From: Mytilus galloprovincialis
Lineage: Eukaryota > Mollusca > Bivalvia > Mytilida > Mytilidae
DNA length: 64,000 bases
Assembly (NCBI RefSeq): GCF_965363235.1
Contig: NC_134848.1
Location: 63,616,681-63,680,680 of the forward strand
Direction: 5' to 3'
Under the pieces are notes generated by a model. It did no database searches. It was not told the DNA's origin and saw only the letters and a list, made by a program, of their open reading frames with translations. Shown here one piece after another: positions 44,466-56,876 of this stretch. How positions within the stretch are numbered: position 1 is the first letter of the stretch; each line of letters begins with the position of its first letter. The position numbers and the translations under genes are program-made.

Positions 44466-45594
44466 AAATTTGCCTGTGTAGTTGTCATTTGCGGGAAAGG
44501 CATCAGACTTTCAACTTCAAAGGAGTTAGGTCGGTAAGGGTTATATTTAGACCCGATTATTAAGCTTACTGTTTCAAGATAATAAACGTTTTAAAGTGCT
44601 AAAAAACAACATTTGAGAAATTTGAATAGAAATTTTTGTCAAAGTTTTATTTCAAAGCGTTGAATTTTACATCCCAAATAAGTCAAAAGCGGAATTTTTG
44701 CGAAATTTGACACAATCGTTCAGATTTCAACCAAATTAAGGCCTAGGAAACAGAGAGAGCTGGCGTCGAGAAACTAAAAATTCAAGTTACATTGAAGATA
44801 TGAAAACATTTTGCTAAAAGATCTTCGTTGTAGACGTATAAGCTATATGTTCCTTGTCCAAAAAAATCAATGGGAATAACCCATTGTCAGTCAATTTTTG
44901 TGGAAAATCAAAGTGAGTGGTATTTATGACGTCATGAATAGAACGCAAGTACGTCAATTTTCAACAAAAAGACATATTTTATAGATAATCATTGTATTAG
45001 CAATGATTCATTCTGATATTGGTCAATAAATCCTAATTTGGAATTGCAGCTGGAATAGGGGCCGTTTAAGGGTGTTTTCGAAACTACTCTTTTAAATTTT
45101 TGTGATAAAACTTTTTTTTTTTAAAAGACCTGTTTTCAATTGAAGCAATGAAGAAAAAGTGCGTTAAGAAACTCACTACCATTTATAAAAGTAAAAGAAT
45201 ATAAAACTGTCCAATCATCATGTTTATTGTCTAGAAGCTTTCCATATTATCTTATACATTACTTATTCATCAAATTGCAATATTTTAATCATTTATTTTA
45301 TACGTTTAACTGAAATTTGATGTTCTATCATCATACAATTATTTTTGCTTGACATGAAACCATAAATAACTTGTCGCTTCTGTTCTCTGGCATATTACAT
45401 TTAAATATGGTAAATAATATAAACTCGACCATTTACAAATTAAGTTCAACAAGGAGTTAAAACTGAAATGAATGTCGATCTTTAAATCTTGTCCTAACCA
45501 CTGCTGAAATAGTAAAGTATATATACCAAGTCAGTCACTTGCTACTTAATACTTCTTTTAAAGGATTTTCTCCAGAAGTGAGAAGTACCGTTTA
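44466..45594. other. Roco intron, no gene seen
   Basis: AT-rich; no supportable feature. Confidence 0.5.
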
Positions 45595-45672
45595 GTATTA
45601 TAACTACGAAAGTCGAAAAGGATCATTCATAATTCATAATTAAAAAATCAAAATTCAGAACTCGCAAATCAA
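45595..45672 (+). repeat. Short repeat head with AATTCA-rich tail
   Basis: TATAACTACGAAAGTCGAAA followed by AGGATCATTCA and AT/AATTC repeats. 50540-50640 is the inverted counterpart (ATTCAAAATTC repeats, then the same head). Confidence 0.6.
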
Positions 45673-45725
45673 GAAAGATAATGCTGTTTTATTACAGTTG
45701 AACAACTTATTCGGTATTCAAGAGC

Positions 45726-45953
45726 TTGCAGCTCCTACTCAGACTTCGTAAAACGTCAACAGTGTCTGAGCAGAAAGTTATGAACCAGGGATATGTCAAA
45801 GAACGTCTCGTCCTTTTTCTAAAAAAGTTCATCGGAAGATACCAAGAACTTGTTGATAAATATTCCGTATCAACTTCACAAATAATACACGATGGTCTTG
45901 AAGTAAAGATTTTGCGTACTGACGTTGTTTATCATCTTAATAACGTGTTATAG
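45726..45953 (+). pseudogene. C-terminal RT fragment, Penelope-like
   Basis: 75 residues. VMNQGYVKERLVLFLKKFIG and RYQELVDKYSVSTSQII match the end of Penelope-like RTs (compare LLHQGFRYHKLVKTFTKFYH in the element at 28045). The rest of the protein is absent. Confidence 0.7.
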
Positions 45954-45962
45954 TATTCTTTT

Positions 45963-46395
45963 ATTTGTCTTTATTAATATTACTTTTACTGTTAAGTCTG
46001 GTTTTTTTTTTAGATATCCATTTGACGTGACTCTGAGCTTATGTATCCCATCATACTTTGAACGACAAAATTATTTTATTTATTAATATTACTTTTACTG
46101 TTAAGTCTGTTTTTTGTGATATACATTTGACGTGTCTCTGTATTTATGTATTCCGTCATACTTTTAACCACACAATTATTTTATTCACTATTATTACTTT
46201 TACTGTTAAATCTGTTTTTTGTTATATACATTTGACATGAATCTGTACTTATGTATCCTGTCATACTTTGAATGACAAAATTATTTTATTTATTAATGTT
46301 ACTTTTACTGTTAAGCCTGTTTTTTGTGATATCTATTTTACGTGACTCTGTACTTATGTAACCCGTCATACTTTAAACGACAAAATTATTTTATG
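45963..46395. repeat. Tandem repeat of ~105-109 bp, four copies
   Basis: The block TTACTTTTACTGTTAA starts at 45980, 46089, 46194 and 46299. Each unit ends with a CATACTTT..ACGACAAAATTA segment. Copies are ~85-90% alike by eye. It lies just behind the RT fragment. Confidence 0.85.
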
Positions 46396-46639
46396 TCTAT
46401 CTGTGCGAATTTCAAACGCGCAATTTTACACGAGTACTTAAAACCTTCCATCCTTTATGGGTGGATTTTACATGATAAATAAAATCGTATAACATAAGCA
46501 AAATGATGATGTTAAATCGATGTATGCCTTTTTGTGCTTCTTCGTTACATTTGTTGTTTTTATAGTGATTAAGATGATAACACAATGTTGACTTCTGTAC
46601 CCCTATTTTTTACATTTTTACCTATTGTGTCTGTTTGTT

Positions 46640-46900
46640 TTGTTCACGCATCGTTGACAATATAATGGAATTTGATGCGACTGTCATACAAGTGAGAGGT
46701 TTAGCTAGCTATAAAACCAGGTTCAATCCACCACTTTCTACATAAGAAAATGCCTGTACCAAGTCAGGAATATGACAATTGTTATCCATTCGTTTGATGT
46801 GTTTGAACTTTTGATTTTGCCATTTGATTGGGAACTTTCCATTTTGAATTTTCCTCGGAGTTCAGTATTTTTGTGATTTTACTTTTGAAATCCAAACATT
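46640..46900 (+). repeat. 3' tail repeat of Penelope-like elements, second copy
   Basis: Shares AACCAGGTTCAATCCACCA and CCTGTACCAAGTCAGGAA with 18590-18650. It is again downstream of an RT fragment. Confidence 0.6.
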
Positions 46901-47648
46901 TATCTTATATATACCGTAGATTAATATATAATTGTGAACTGACAAACAATAAATATTTTGAAAGGATACGTGCCGACATTATGTTAGATAAGTGAAAAAC
47001 TTCTCGTTAACACTAAAAGGAGAAAGGCGAAAAGGGGGGTCGTGGGGGTCTGAGTCAGAACAATTTTATTTAGTTTTTCATCGCTTTCAATCAAATTATT
47101 TTAAAATATATATCTAACACTATAAGGTATGGGGGAGTCTGGATTCAGAATAATTATTTTTTGCTATCTGCTTGAACAAAATATTTGTTTTCTTCATCAA
47201 ATTGGGGATCAGAATATTTGAACCCTCTCCCCCCCCCCCCCCCCTTTGCAGTTAAATGGCCTTTCCTTAAAACTCCGGGAGAAGGGATATCGAAAGTCGT
47301 TTCAATCCTTTTTCCAATGTTAAACGTTTTTTTCTCCTTTTCATAAGTTGAGAATCATTCATAATATAAAAATAAGAAGATGTGGTATGACTGATAGACA
47401 ACTCTCCACAAGATACTAAAATGACACAGAAAATATATATATCATAAAAGTTTTGTGTATGATAAAGATACAAAAAAAAAGGCTTTGTGTAAAATTAGGT
47501 TAAAATACCCCTATGCGAACATATTCCTGGAGTACCAGCTTCAGTTTATATTTCTACTGGCTGTATACTTATCTGGAACATGTCAATTATCCGCACATGT
47601 ATCATGTGTACATTTTGGTTCAGTGGTACTGATGGCAATTGAAGCAGT

Positions 47649-47652
<4 letters not shown>
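46901..47652. other. Roco intron with repeat ends
   Basis: A C-run is near 47227-47244. The short repeat end AGAAGATGTGGTATGA with CAACTCTCCACAAG is at 47375-47420. No gene is seen. Confidence 0.5.

Positions 47653-47721
<69 letters not shown>
47653..47721. repeat. (TA)n microsatellite
   Basis: About 69 bp of uninterrupted TA repeats. Confidence 0.97.
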
Positions 47722-47724
<3 letters not shown>

Positions 47725-47959
47725 TCTAAAGATTTGCACAACGGTACTGATATAAGATGTTATAATACGAAAATGTTGTTATTAAATCGTGCTGACAAAT
47801 ATTTCGGCTCAACAAATGGCCTTCTTCAAGTGTCACAAGTTTTAACAATACATATATATATATATATCGGGGCTTTTTATGCCTTGTTATGCGGTATGGA
47901 GTTTTTTCTCATTGTTGAAGTCATGATAAGCAGTGTATGTAACTTTCATAATATTTGGT

Positions 47960-48205
47960 TGAGGCAAATATAGTGAATTGCGGAAACGACAAATTAAGCA
48001 ATTTTCAATTTATAAAGGGCATAACTCAAGAACAGTAACAGTGATGCTAGCCAAATTTTAACTTGATTTGAGTTTGGTGGTAATAAACATTGTGTATAAG
48101 TTTCATAACATTTCGTTGAGACAAAATAGATTTAAATTGCGGAAACTACAAATTTGCCTTTTTTATTATTAATACGTACGTATGTACAGACGGACATGGG
48201 TTAAA
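47960..48205 (+). repeat. Interspersed repeat with ACGTACGTATGTACAGACGG tail
   Basis: Blocks AAGGGCATAACTCAAGAACA and TAATAAACATTGTGTATAAG and the terminal tail are, from memory, typical of a very common bivalve repeat. Confidence 0.55.
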
Positions 48206-50539
48206 ATTAACGCCACCTTTTTTTGTTTTTTTCTTCAATTTTCAATCAAATTTAGGTATTTTTTTTTAATTCCTTCAGCTCTTTTACTTATTTCCCCACT
48301 TTTTAACGTGTTTTTGCTATCACCGTTTGACTTAACAATAAGAGTTGACCAATGCCCCTATATTCCAATTTTAGATAAATTCCAAAAATGAAATTTAAAA
48401 GCAGATAAGAGCCTGTGATGGAAGATCTTGTAGAATTCGGAAATTATGAGAAAGCACCTCAAAAAAGGGAATTACATGGTCTTAAAATGTAATAATTTTT
48501 ACAATTTCAAAACATTATTTTTTCATTAAAACGTTCTCAAATACATTTGTCTTACTGGTATATCAGAAGCTGTTCTGGTCATTTTTATCATTTGACATAG
48601 TTTTCTTTTTATCAGCTTTGTAAGTGAAACAGATTATAACGACTTTCAACTTTAACCTTTAACATGTTAACTATAAAATTGGCCTCATCGGTAATGGTTG
48701 CAGTAATCTGGGTGACTGAGAGAACGATTTTCAACTTTCGTGTGTTCCACATTACCTTTATATCTTATATATGTAAACTATTTTGAATAAAATACAAATC
48801 AAGTAGTTTGAAACGCACTTGGTTACTGTAATATAGGTTGATTCATGTTTTTTTTAAATTTAATTGTGTGGTAACACTGTTCTTGGCCCCTTAAGTGTTT
48901 GTGGATAAGATTTTTCCGAAGGGAGGAATAAAAACTTTATTACAATCTATTATTGCTGCTTTTTGTGCATTTTGTCTCGTACATCATATATTTAGGATAA
49001 CAATTCTATATCCCATCGATGCAACTCACTTGCCATCTTATTGGTGACTAATTATTTATGAACTACTGATCTGCATTCTCAAATAAATTTAGGTCAAGAA
49101 TCGAGTGTCCTGGCTTGACGAGTTCAACTGTAGAACGTGTATATGTTTGTATCTATTTTTAGAAAAGTTTGTACTTGTGAACTATTTAAAATTAATTTTG
49201 AGCTTTGTTTGGACTTTTCTATAATATCCATCGATTCTGAGCGATCCCAAGATTCCATTCATATTCAAATATTTTGTTGGATAAAGCACATATGATAAAA
49301 ATGACATTGCGTAATCCAATTGTACAACATACATGAAATATACAACATGACAAATAATGTATGTATATCTTTTCTGAATGTATACATTGAATTTAGTATA
49401 CAAGTTAAAGACAAAAGTGTCATCGTTAGTTCAATCATAGACCGCGACTCTTAAACAACATAAATGAAAATCGTAAAAAACTTGACTCGTTTTTTGTTGA
49501 TATAAACACGTAAAACTATCAAAATTTGATAAAGAATTCACAAAATCTGTCTGTTGTATATACATACATATTTTATTTACTACATTCTTCCTTTGGAAAA
49601 CCAGGTTATAATAAGAGATCGGGTGTTGTTTGCTTAACCTCCAGTGGCAAATATTTCAAATCTATTTATGACGAGAGAAAAATAACAATTAATATATAAG
49701 GTACGTCCTGTAATAGGCGGTCGACCAGGATGGAATGTCACTTGAAATAAGGATATATTTGTTTTGTTGCAAGGTGTTTAGCGTGCAGAGATCGTGGCAT
49801 TCTCTCTACACGAATCATCGGATTAAACGTTCCCAATATGACCGGGCGTGACTGCAAATTTATGCGTCCCGCACAGCGAAGCGGACTTGATTGGACAAGC
49901 ATTTTACTGCGAATCGGAAGAAGACCAAGGAATGACCATATTTTTATACATCAAAAAGAAAAATAATAAGAGACGTTTCTATATTAATATGAGACAGACT
50001 TTAAACAAGAGTTTCTCAATTAAAATGAAAATAACTGGGATTTATCTAAACTTGACTTCTGATTCGCTACATAGATGAGTAACTCAGCAATCGTCGACTT
50101 GGATTATTTAAATCTATATCAATGAGTCTGAAATAAAGATATCACAGGTACAGTAAAGTCAGAACATTTAGAAATTGACAACAAGGGTCGGTTGGCATCT
50201 AAAACTTTATAGAAAAGCGATGATTGCAATGTTTCCATTGTGAACGTTACATTTTATTGAAGCGACATTCCAGCTGTGCCTGCACATTGAATATATATAT
50301 ACGATACGATACTATAGTATATAGGGCTTGGGTTTCCTTAAAGAGGGTTGCTACTTGCAAGGACGCTGCGTTACCAAGGTTTTCAAATGGTAAAGTTGGA
50401 TCTATTCCTATGAAGGTTTTACGGACCATTTGCCTTGTTTTAATGAGTTCGTGTTCTTAACAAACTTTATAACATAGCTTTCAGTAGTATATTAAAGTGC
50501 AACCTTTGTTGGCTTTCGTAAGAACGGTGAAATATGATA
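48206..50539. other. Roco intron, no gene seen
   Basis: No supportable gene. Several 60-80-codon open frames here have no motif. Confidence 0.5.
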
Positions 50540-50640
50540 GATTAATGTAGGATTTTTGAGTTTTGAATTTGAATTTTGAATTATGAATTTTGAATTTTGA
50601 AATTTGAATTTTGAATGATCCTTCTCGGCTTCGTATATAA
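50540..50640 (-). repeat. GAATTTT-type microsatellite with conserved head
   Basis: Seven or so imperfect GAATTTT/GAATTTG repeats (50558-50607) next to GATCCTTCTCGGCTTCGTAT. It is the inverted counterpart of 45595-45672. Confidence 0.7.
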
Positions 50641-50755
50641 CTACTTCATAATTCTGCACAGAATTATCGCAAAATTAACTGATGCAAAATAAATTAAATG
50701 CCTTTGGATTTATCATTTTTCTTAACGATGGGTTAAACATATCAAATTGCCTTAC

Positions 50756-51985
50756 CTTGTCAAATACCCAGTTTCTTAAGTATCTTGTTTGATGAGTGTT
50801 ATCCTTTCCACATATCCACTCGTCCTGCATTATGACTGCTTTAAGAGATATAAAGCAAACATCTTTTCCACATGGAATGCCTACTTCTATGTTGTATAGC
50901 TCCGATACATTCGTTGATTTGATTTTCCTGCCAAAACTTTTATAATGAAACAAGAGGCAATACTCAAGATTCTTTGTCAGACATTCTTGCACGCTTGCTG
51001 CAACATCTGGTGATATGGAAAGTAGAGATTTCTGATTTTTCAAGTAAACCATAAATCTGTTGTCTTCTAACCATATTCGGAGTTCATTCTCGTCGTTCAC
51101 ATTCAACGCTGCAGTCTTGTGATAAAGACATGTTTTGTTATCTTCTTCTTTCAATGGCCAGGCGTTGAGTGATGCTCCAATTATTTTGTAAGCCAGTGCA
51201 GTAGGAATTGAATCTCGGGCTAATGAATACCTCAAACATATCGTTTTTTCTCCTTGGTTTTCGAGCAAATCAAAATTTGATGGTCTTGTTGCCTTGATCA
51301 TGCATGGTACAAGGTAAATGTTGGTTTGTTTGGACAACTTTGGGATAATTAGAATGTCTAAATGTACAAGGAGCTGTACAACGAATTCCTTGATGGTATC
51401 ATCTGGCATATATTGATGGAAGTGATCCTGCTGCCACAGCTTTAGAAGGTCTGCTTTGTAAATTTTTCCTGTATTGGTAAGTTTTTGCAGAATAAATTTA
51501 AGGTTTTTTTCTGCTGGAAAGAACTTCTCATCTGTCACGAATGACCTCAATATGTTTACTAATGCAGGAGGGTGAATGATGATGAACTGGTCTAACTCAG
51601 GCAAATTGTAATACATCAGCTTACCAAGGGAATGCTGGACTAAAAGGAAGTCATTCAACTGACCTTCTTCTAAGGCAAGATCGTTATTTAGTTGGTTGAC
51701 ATTTCGTAGATCCTCTTTTGTTATGATGTTTATATTCTTCATTCTCATGTTTGAGATTTGTAGCTCTAACGGAACCCATTGCATTGGTCGCCGCTGACCC
51801 CAGGATGACTGTTTCATTGCAAACAGAACAACTTGATCTGTTATGCGTTTGATTTCGGCGTCGTTTTTGTCAATTCCGTTTATGAAATATACCGTTTCAA
51901 GATGTATGTGTTTTCTTTTCTCGTACTTGGAGAACATATTTTGTATATCCCTGATATAACCGTCCCTGCTCTTTTCAATGTCTCC
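50756..51985 (-). CDS. Roco gene, COR-domain exon
   Basis: A single exon of 410 codons between acceptor TTTTCTATTTTAG and donor GTAAGG, phase 0 at both ends. It opens with GDIEKSRDGYIRDIQ, the usual Roc-to-COR joint. Then come RPMQWVPLELQ, LGKLMYYNLPELDQFIIIHP and LVHLDILIIPKL, all typical of the COR (C-terminal of Roc) domain, which dimerises Roco proteins and couples to the GTPase. The open frame runs on ~26 codons past the donor to a stop at 50675. The strong donor (ACAAG/GTAAGG) and the need to reach the Death exons make splicing at 50756 the better reading. The C-terminal third (about 300-410) is less conserved to my eye. Confidence 0.88.
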
Positions 51986-54271
51986 CTAAAATAGAAAAGA
52001 ATGAATATATTGTAAAATGAGAGTTGTTAAACGCTACACATGCAACCATCGACTTTGCAGATTCGGTATGCATACACGGTTGTAAATATTTGGGAATAAA
52101 TCAATATAAAACTAATTTATTTTACCCCTACTAAATTTTTTATGAAAAGGAAGAATAAAATGGAATGAGAATTTCACAGCTTTAGATGATTCCACACAGT
52201 TTTCAATTATATTGTAATTTGTATGATATTGAAAAATATAATGAATCAATTGAAACATTTTTGTTTTTAGTGGTTTTTTTCATAATAATCATGAGCTTCA
52301 AACTTGTATTTAAAATGTGTTTGACATGTTAAAAGCTGGTTTTTTATCCATGAAAATTAAATCGGTAATATTAATCGCAACATTAATCCTTAAACATCGC
52401 AGTGATCTCCTAGGGTGCCCTTGAAGTCAACAAACAATTTTGTTTTAGAACCATACTGTACTGTTGTGAATCACGGTTTGTAGGCAAAATTAGTAAATAC
52501 TCATCTAAATTCTATTTAAACGATAGATTTTACAACAATTAGAGTTATCATGAAAATATTTTTTCGCTAAATAATCAATAACTCTGACGGTGTATTATAT
52601 TTTCCAAATTGTTTGCAATGCTTGTGTCTGTAGTGATGTTTTCATTTAAATAAACGTAATCTATGCATTACTGGTGAATTATTCACTCATATATTTCGTT
52701 ACCACAAACTATTAAAAACCTTTACTAGGTTCTTTCATAGATACAAATATTCAGTTTTAAAGTATGGCTACACTTATAGCAAACTTATGACAAACGGTAT
52801 AGCTAATCCTAATTTTTACTGTGATGTTATTTACCGAAGCCTTACTTTTAGATACGATCCTTGAAAATTTATCGATCCTGTCTTACCAATAAATTAAAAC
52901 CTAACTAAATATTATTGTTATACACATATGTATATTTACGGTCCTACAATCTGTCGATACCTATATTTTGGCATTGCAAAATGTCATGTTATTTTTTATA
53001 AATGACGTCTTTTTACTAAATCTATTGGAAGTTGGATGTGTATTGATTGATATCTTGGTCTTAGATTAAGGATTATTTTAGCTCTTCGGTAACTCCGATC
53101 TATACTTTGTGTCTTTTGTGGTGTTTTTTAGTGGTTTTTTGTTCTTTGGATAAATCTGCTGGGGTAAGCGTTTTTCAACTGATATTTAGGTTGTGCTTTT
53201 ACACAATTGTCAAAGGTAAGGGAAGTGCAAGCGCACTCGCAAACATGTTTAGCCCAGTAACATTCTGTATTTGTTTTTCTAAAGTCAGGAGCCTGTTTGT
53301 TCAATGGTCGTTGTTTGTTTAGCATTGTTTATTTTAGTTTATTGTAATTTACATAAATCAGGCCGTTATTTTTTTAGTTCGATTGGTTTACAATTACAAT
53401 TTCGGGACCTTTTCTATCTTGCTATGCTTATATATTTTATATATTTTTGTTGTCCGGATTCTTTCCGATTAACGTATACCCAACCTATTCATTTAATAAT
53501 TAACATGTCATGTTAGGGCAATCATACATATGAGTGTTCCATTGCCTTAATGCTTACCGTGTCTTCCTGAGCATTTTTCTTTTTGTAATATTTTGTCTAC
53601 CTTCAAAATTTAAGGATCGTAGCATACAAATGGGAAAAATACGATAAAATAAACATTCCTATACGGAGTCAATTGACGATATTAGGTCAAGTGATCCATT
53701 TGAATTTTTGTACTGCTGATCATTAAATTTTAACATTTATTATATTAATAAGTGTGATGTAATAGATGTAACCCCAATCTAACACATGAGCAAACATCGG
53801 TCTTTAATTAAGATGAGAGGTACGTAAATGAACGCCTCTAGCGGAAAACGGGAAAATAGGCGATTGTTGCTATGGGAGTTATCTCCCGTACACCATAAAA
53901 AATATTTTCAAGATATCGGAATATATTCAGCTTCGTCGGAATAATGGTCAATTTGGTCGAAGAGTATTGAATGCATCTCATAAAAAATATAGCTAAAATT
54001 GAAAAATGTAAAATGAAATATCTTGTAACAGTTAAACAGTGCTTTCCTCCATGAAAATGAAAGAAACTTGGCATGTCGTGATGGCCGAAGAGCGACTGAG
54101 TTGGGTTTACTAATACTAGCTGACCAACTTAAAGCTTGCATATAATTTTTGTTTCTACAAAACTGTTTAAAGTACAAAGAATGAGTCTCAGAATTATTTT
54201 GTTTATACCTTGGGGTAACTGTCCATACATGAACTTACTATACGCCGGTAATCGGCAAAGATCAGAGACTT
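51986..54271. other. Roco intron, repeat fragments only
   Basis: AT-rich. CAAAGTCAGGAGCCTGTTTG near 53280 resembles the 63,215 repeat. 53800-54110 looks like an interspersed repeat (higher GC, TCTCCCGTACACCATAAAAA), but I have no second copy in the window. Confidence 0.45.
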
Positions 54272-55585
54272 AAACTAGAGGCTCTCAAGAGCCTGTGTCG
54301 CTCACCTTGGTCTATGTGCATATTAAACAATGGACACAGATAAACTTATGACAAATTGTGTTTTGGTGATGGTGATGTGTTTGTAGATCTTACTTTACTG
54401 AACATTCTTGTTGCTACAATTATCTATATCTATTATCTATAAGGAACTTTGCCCAGTAATTACAGTGGAAAATATTTTCTAAAAATTTACAAAAATTTAC
54501 AAAAATTTATGAAAATTGTTAAAAATTGACTATAAAGGGCGATAAATCCTTAACGGGTCATTTGAAAATTTTGGTTATGTTGACTTAATTGTAGACCTTT
54601 CTTTGCTGAACATTATTGCTGTTTACAGTTCAACTCTATCTATAATAATATTCAAGATAATAACCAAAAACTGCAAAATTTTATTTAAAATTACTATTTT
54701 GGGGGCAGAAACCCAACAAGGGGTTGTCTGATTTGTCTGAAAATTTCATGGCAGATAGATCTTTATTTGACAAACAAATTTATTCCTTGTCAGATTTGCT
54801 CTAAATGCTTTGGTTTCAGAGATATAAGCCAAAATCTACATGTCACCCCTATGTATTATTTTTAGCCATGGCGACCATCTTGGTTGGTTGGCCAAGTCAC
54901 GCCACACATTTTTAAACTAGATACCCCAATGATGATTGTGGCCAAGCTTGGTTAAATTTGGCCTAGTAGTTTCAGAGGAGAAGATTTTTTTAAAAGAATA
55001 TTAAAATTTTTGAAAAATGGTTAAAAATTGAATATAAAAGGCAATAACTCCTTAAGGGGTCAACTGACAATTTTGTCATGTTGACTTTTTTGTAGATCTT
55101 ACTTTGCTGAACATTATTGCTGTTTACAGTTTATCTCTATCCATAATAATATTCAAGATAATAACCAAAAACTGCAAAATTTTCCTTAAAATTACTAATT
55201 TGGTGGCAACAACCCAACAACAGATTGTCTGATTTGTCTGAAAATTTCAGGCCAGATAGATCTTGACCTAATAAACAATTTTACCCATGTCAGATTTGCT
55301 CTAAATGCTTTGGTTTCAGAGTTATTTATAAGCCGAAATCTACATTTTACCCCTATGTTCTATTTTTAGCCATGGAGGCCATCTTGGTAGGTTAGCCAGG
55401 TCACGCCACACATTTTTTAAACTAGATACCCCAATGATTATTGTGGCCAAGTTTGGTTAAATTTGGCCCAGTAGTTTCAGAGGAGAAGATTTTTGTAAAA
55501 GTTAACGACGACGAACGACGAAGCGTGACGCCGGACGCAAAGTGATGAGAAAAGCTCACTTGGCCCTTCGGGCCAGGTGAGCTAA
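54272..55585. mobile_element. Non-autonomous element with hairpin ends (Helitron-like or fold-back)
   Basis: The left end has the hairpin GGCTCTCAAGAGCC (54280-54293) followed by GCTCACCTTGG. The right end has CACTTGGCCC, the hairpin GGCCCTTCGGGCC (55562-55574), then AGGTGAG and CTAA. The right end fits a Helitron 3' end (hairpin, short gap, CTRR). The inverted GCTCACCT/AGGTGAGC pair instead suggests a TIR. The inside is two direct copies of ~505 bp with no coding capacity. Confidence 0.6.
54505..55500. repeat. Internal ~505-bp direct duplication
   Basis: Segments such as GTTAAAAATTGA, GCTGAACATTATTGCTGTTT, AATATTCAAGATAATAACCA, GCCATGG..GCCATCTTGG and CCAGTAGTTTCAGAGGAGAA recur ~505-510 bp apart. 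Confidence 0.85.
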
Positions 55586-55646
55586 AAATCGGGAATGTTG
55601 ATATGTGACGTAAAAACGAAATGTAGTTTATTCATCAGAATATTGT

Positions 55647-55797
55647 GACCAAGGAAAAAGCAGCTTCAGTTATTATTTTGGACTTTAATATAAAATTCTC
55701 AATTTTGATATTTTAGACATTAATTCTCTGTGTTTTATTATTCAAAATAATTTATAATTTCGTTTCTATTTACATTTCGTATTCAGAACTTAAAATC
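55647..55797. repeat. 151-bp direct repeat, left copy
   Basis: Nearly identical to 56256-56407. Starts GACCAAGGAAAAAGCAGC. The two copies flank the coiled-coil ORF. Confidence 0.9.
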
Positions 55798-55801
55798 TAA
55801 A

Positions 55802-56227
55802 TTGAACCATCTAGAGAGTGTTAAATCTGAGAGTGATCAGTGTAAGCAAGAGAATGAAAACATTCGTAAACAGAAAGAAGAAAGTGCTCCGCTTATAGAC
55901 GTACAGGAATATGTACAGCAAATTCAGAAATTGCAACACAGTTTAGAGGAAGAAAAGAAGTGCGTTAAACTGGTACATGAACTGTTTGCATTACGTTGCA
56001 GTGAATTTTCAGACCAGAAACAAAGTTTGAAAAATAAAAAACAAGCATTGGAAAACGAAAAGGCAGACCTATGTTCAAAGGTAAATTTTCAAGCAGATTC
56101 GATTTCTCAATTGACTTTTCAACTTCAGGACCTTAACCACGAACTCCATCTTGTATCCTGCCAAAACCAACAGCGACCCAATCATAACAGACACTATAAC
56201 AACAGAAGAGGCGGTCGATTTAGATAG
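55802..56227 (+). CDS. Coiled-coil ORF with RG-rich end, possible LTR-element remnant
   Basis: About 141 codons: a charged heptad-rich coiled coil (residues ~1-115, many E/K/Q/L), then an Asn/Arg tail ending RRGGRFR, which could bind nucleic acid. It is open from before 55802 without an ATG, so it is a fragment or exon. With the LTR-like sequence downstream, a gag-type origin is possible but unproven. A host exon is the alternative. Confidence 0.4.
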   Translation: MNHLESVKSESDQCKQENENIRKQKEESAPLIDVQEYVQQIQKLQHSLEEEKKCVKLVHELFALRCSEFSDQKQSLKNKKQALENEKADLCSKVNFQADSISQLTFQLQDLNHELHLVSCQNQQRPNHNRHYNNRRGGRFR

Positions 56228-56248
56228 TTCTAAGTCCGAGAACGGACT

Positions 56249-56876
56249 TAATTGGGACCAAGGAAAAAGCAGCTTCAGTTATTATTTTGGATTTTAATAT
56301 AAAATTCTCAATTTTGATATTTTAGACATTAATTCTCTGTGTTTTAATTATTCAAAATAATTTATAATTTCGTTTCTATTTACATTTCGTATCCAGGACT
56401 TAAAATCAACATGCTTTGATATTCATTTAATTCTCAGTTTTGACATTGAGTGACATGTTATACTCTGTTAGCTAATTAGTGACATTTTACCGTATTCATA
56501 ATGTATGTTCTTAATTGTCATAATCAGATTATCATTTAATATTTACATGATTTATTCTTATTCTTCAAGTTCTTTATGTCTATACTTGTCAATTCAATTG
56601 TATATAAATACTTGTTTATAATTTTTATAAGCAAGATTTGGACTCAGGACTTTACACTGAACACAGTCCATCTCAGTGTAATAAAAGTATTAGTATTCCA
56701 TGCTGAATTATTGGTTTATTCATCGCTAGTTCCAGAGTCTCCCTAGTTAGTTTTCACCAGAGTTTCAGTTCCAGAGTTCTTATTGCTATTCAGAGAAATC
56801 GTTCGTTGTGTGATCAGGTGCATCACACAGTTTCAGTAACAAGAGGCCATTCAGTCAGGTTCTTGTTACACACCCG
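56249..56876 (+). repeat. Possible LTR or LTR-element remnant
   Basis: Contains the right copy of the direct repeat (56256-56407), a TATA-like GTATATAAATAC (~56599), an AATAAA signal (~56681) and an end GTTCTTGTTACACA. This layout resembles an LTR. I found no matching full second LTR, so it is a remnant at most. Confidence 0.35.

Noticed and set aside
47455-47973. 172-codon plus-strand frame with a YIYIYI stretch
   Set aside because: It is driven by the (TA)n microsatellite; no domain and no conserved context.
50675-50755. The ~26-codon extension of the COR exon to a stop at 50675 as the true C-terminus
   Set aside because: A strong donor (ACAAG/GTAAGG) precedes it and Death exons follow on the same strand. 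An alternative short isoform ending here is possible but not supported.
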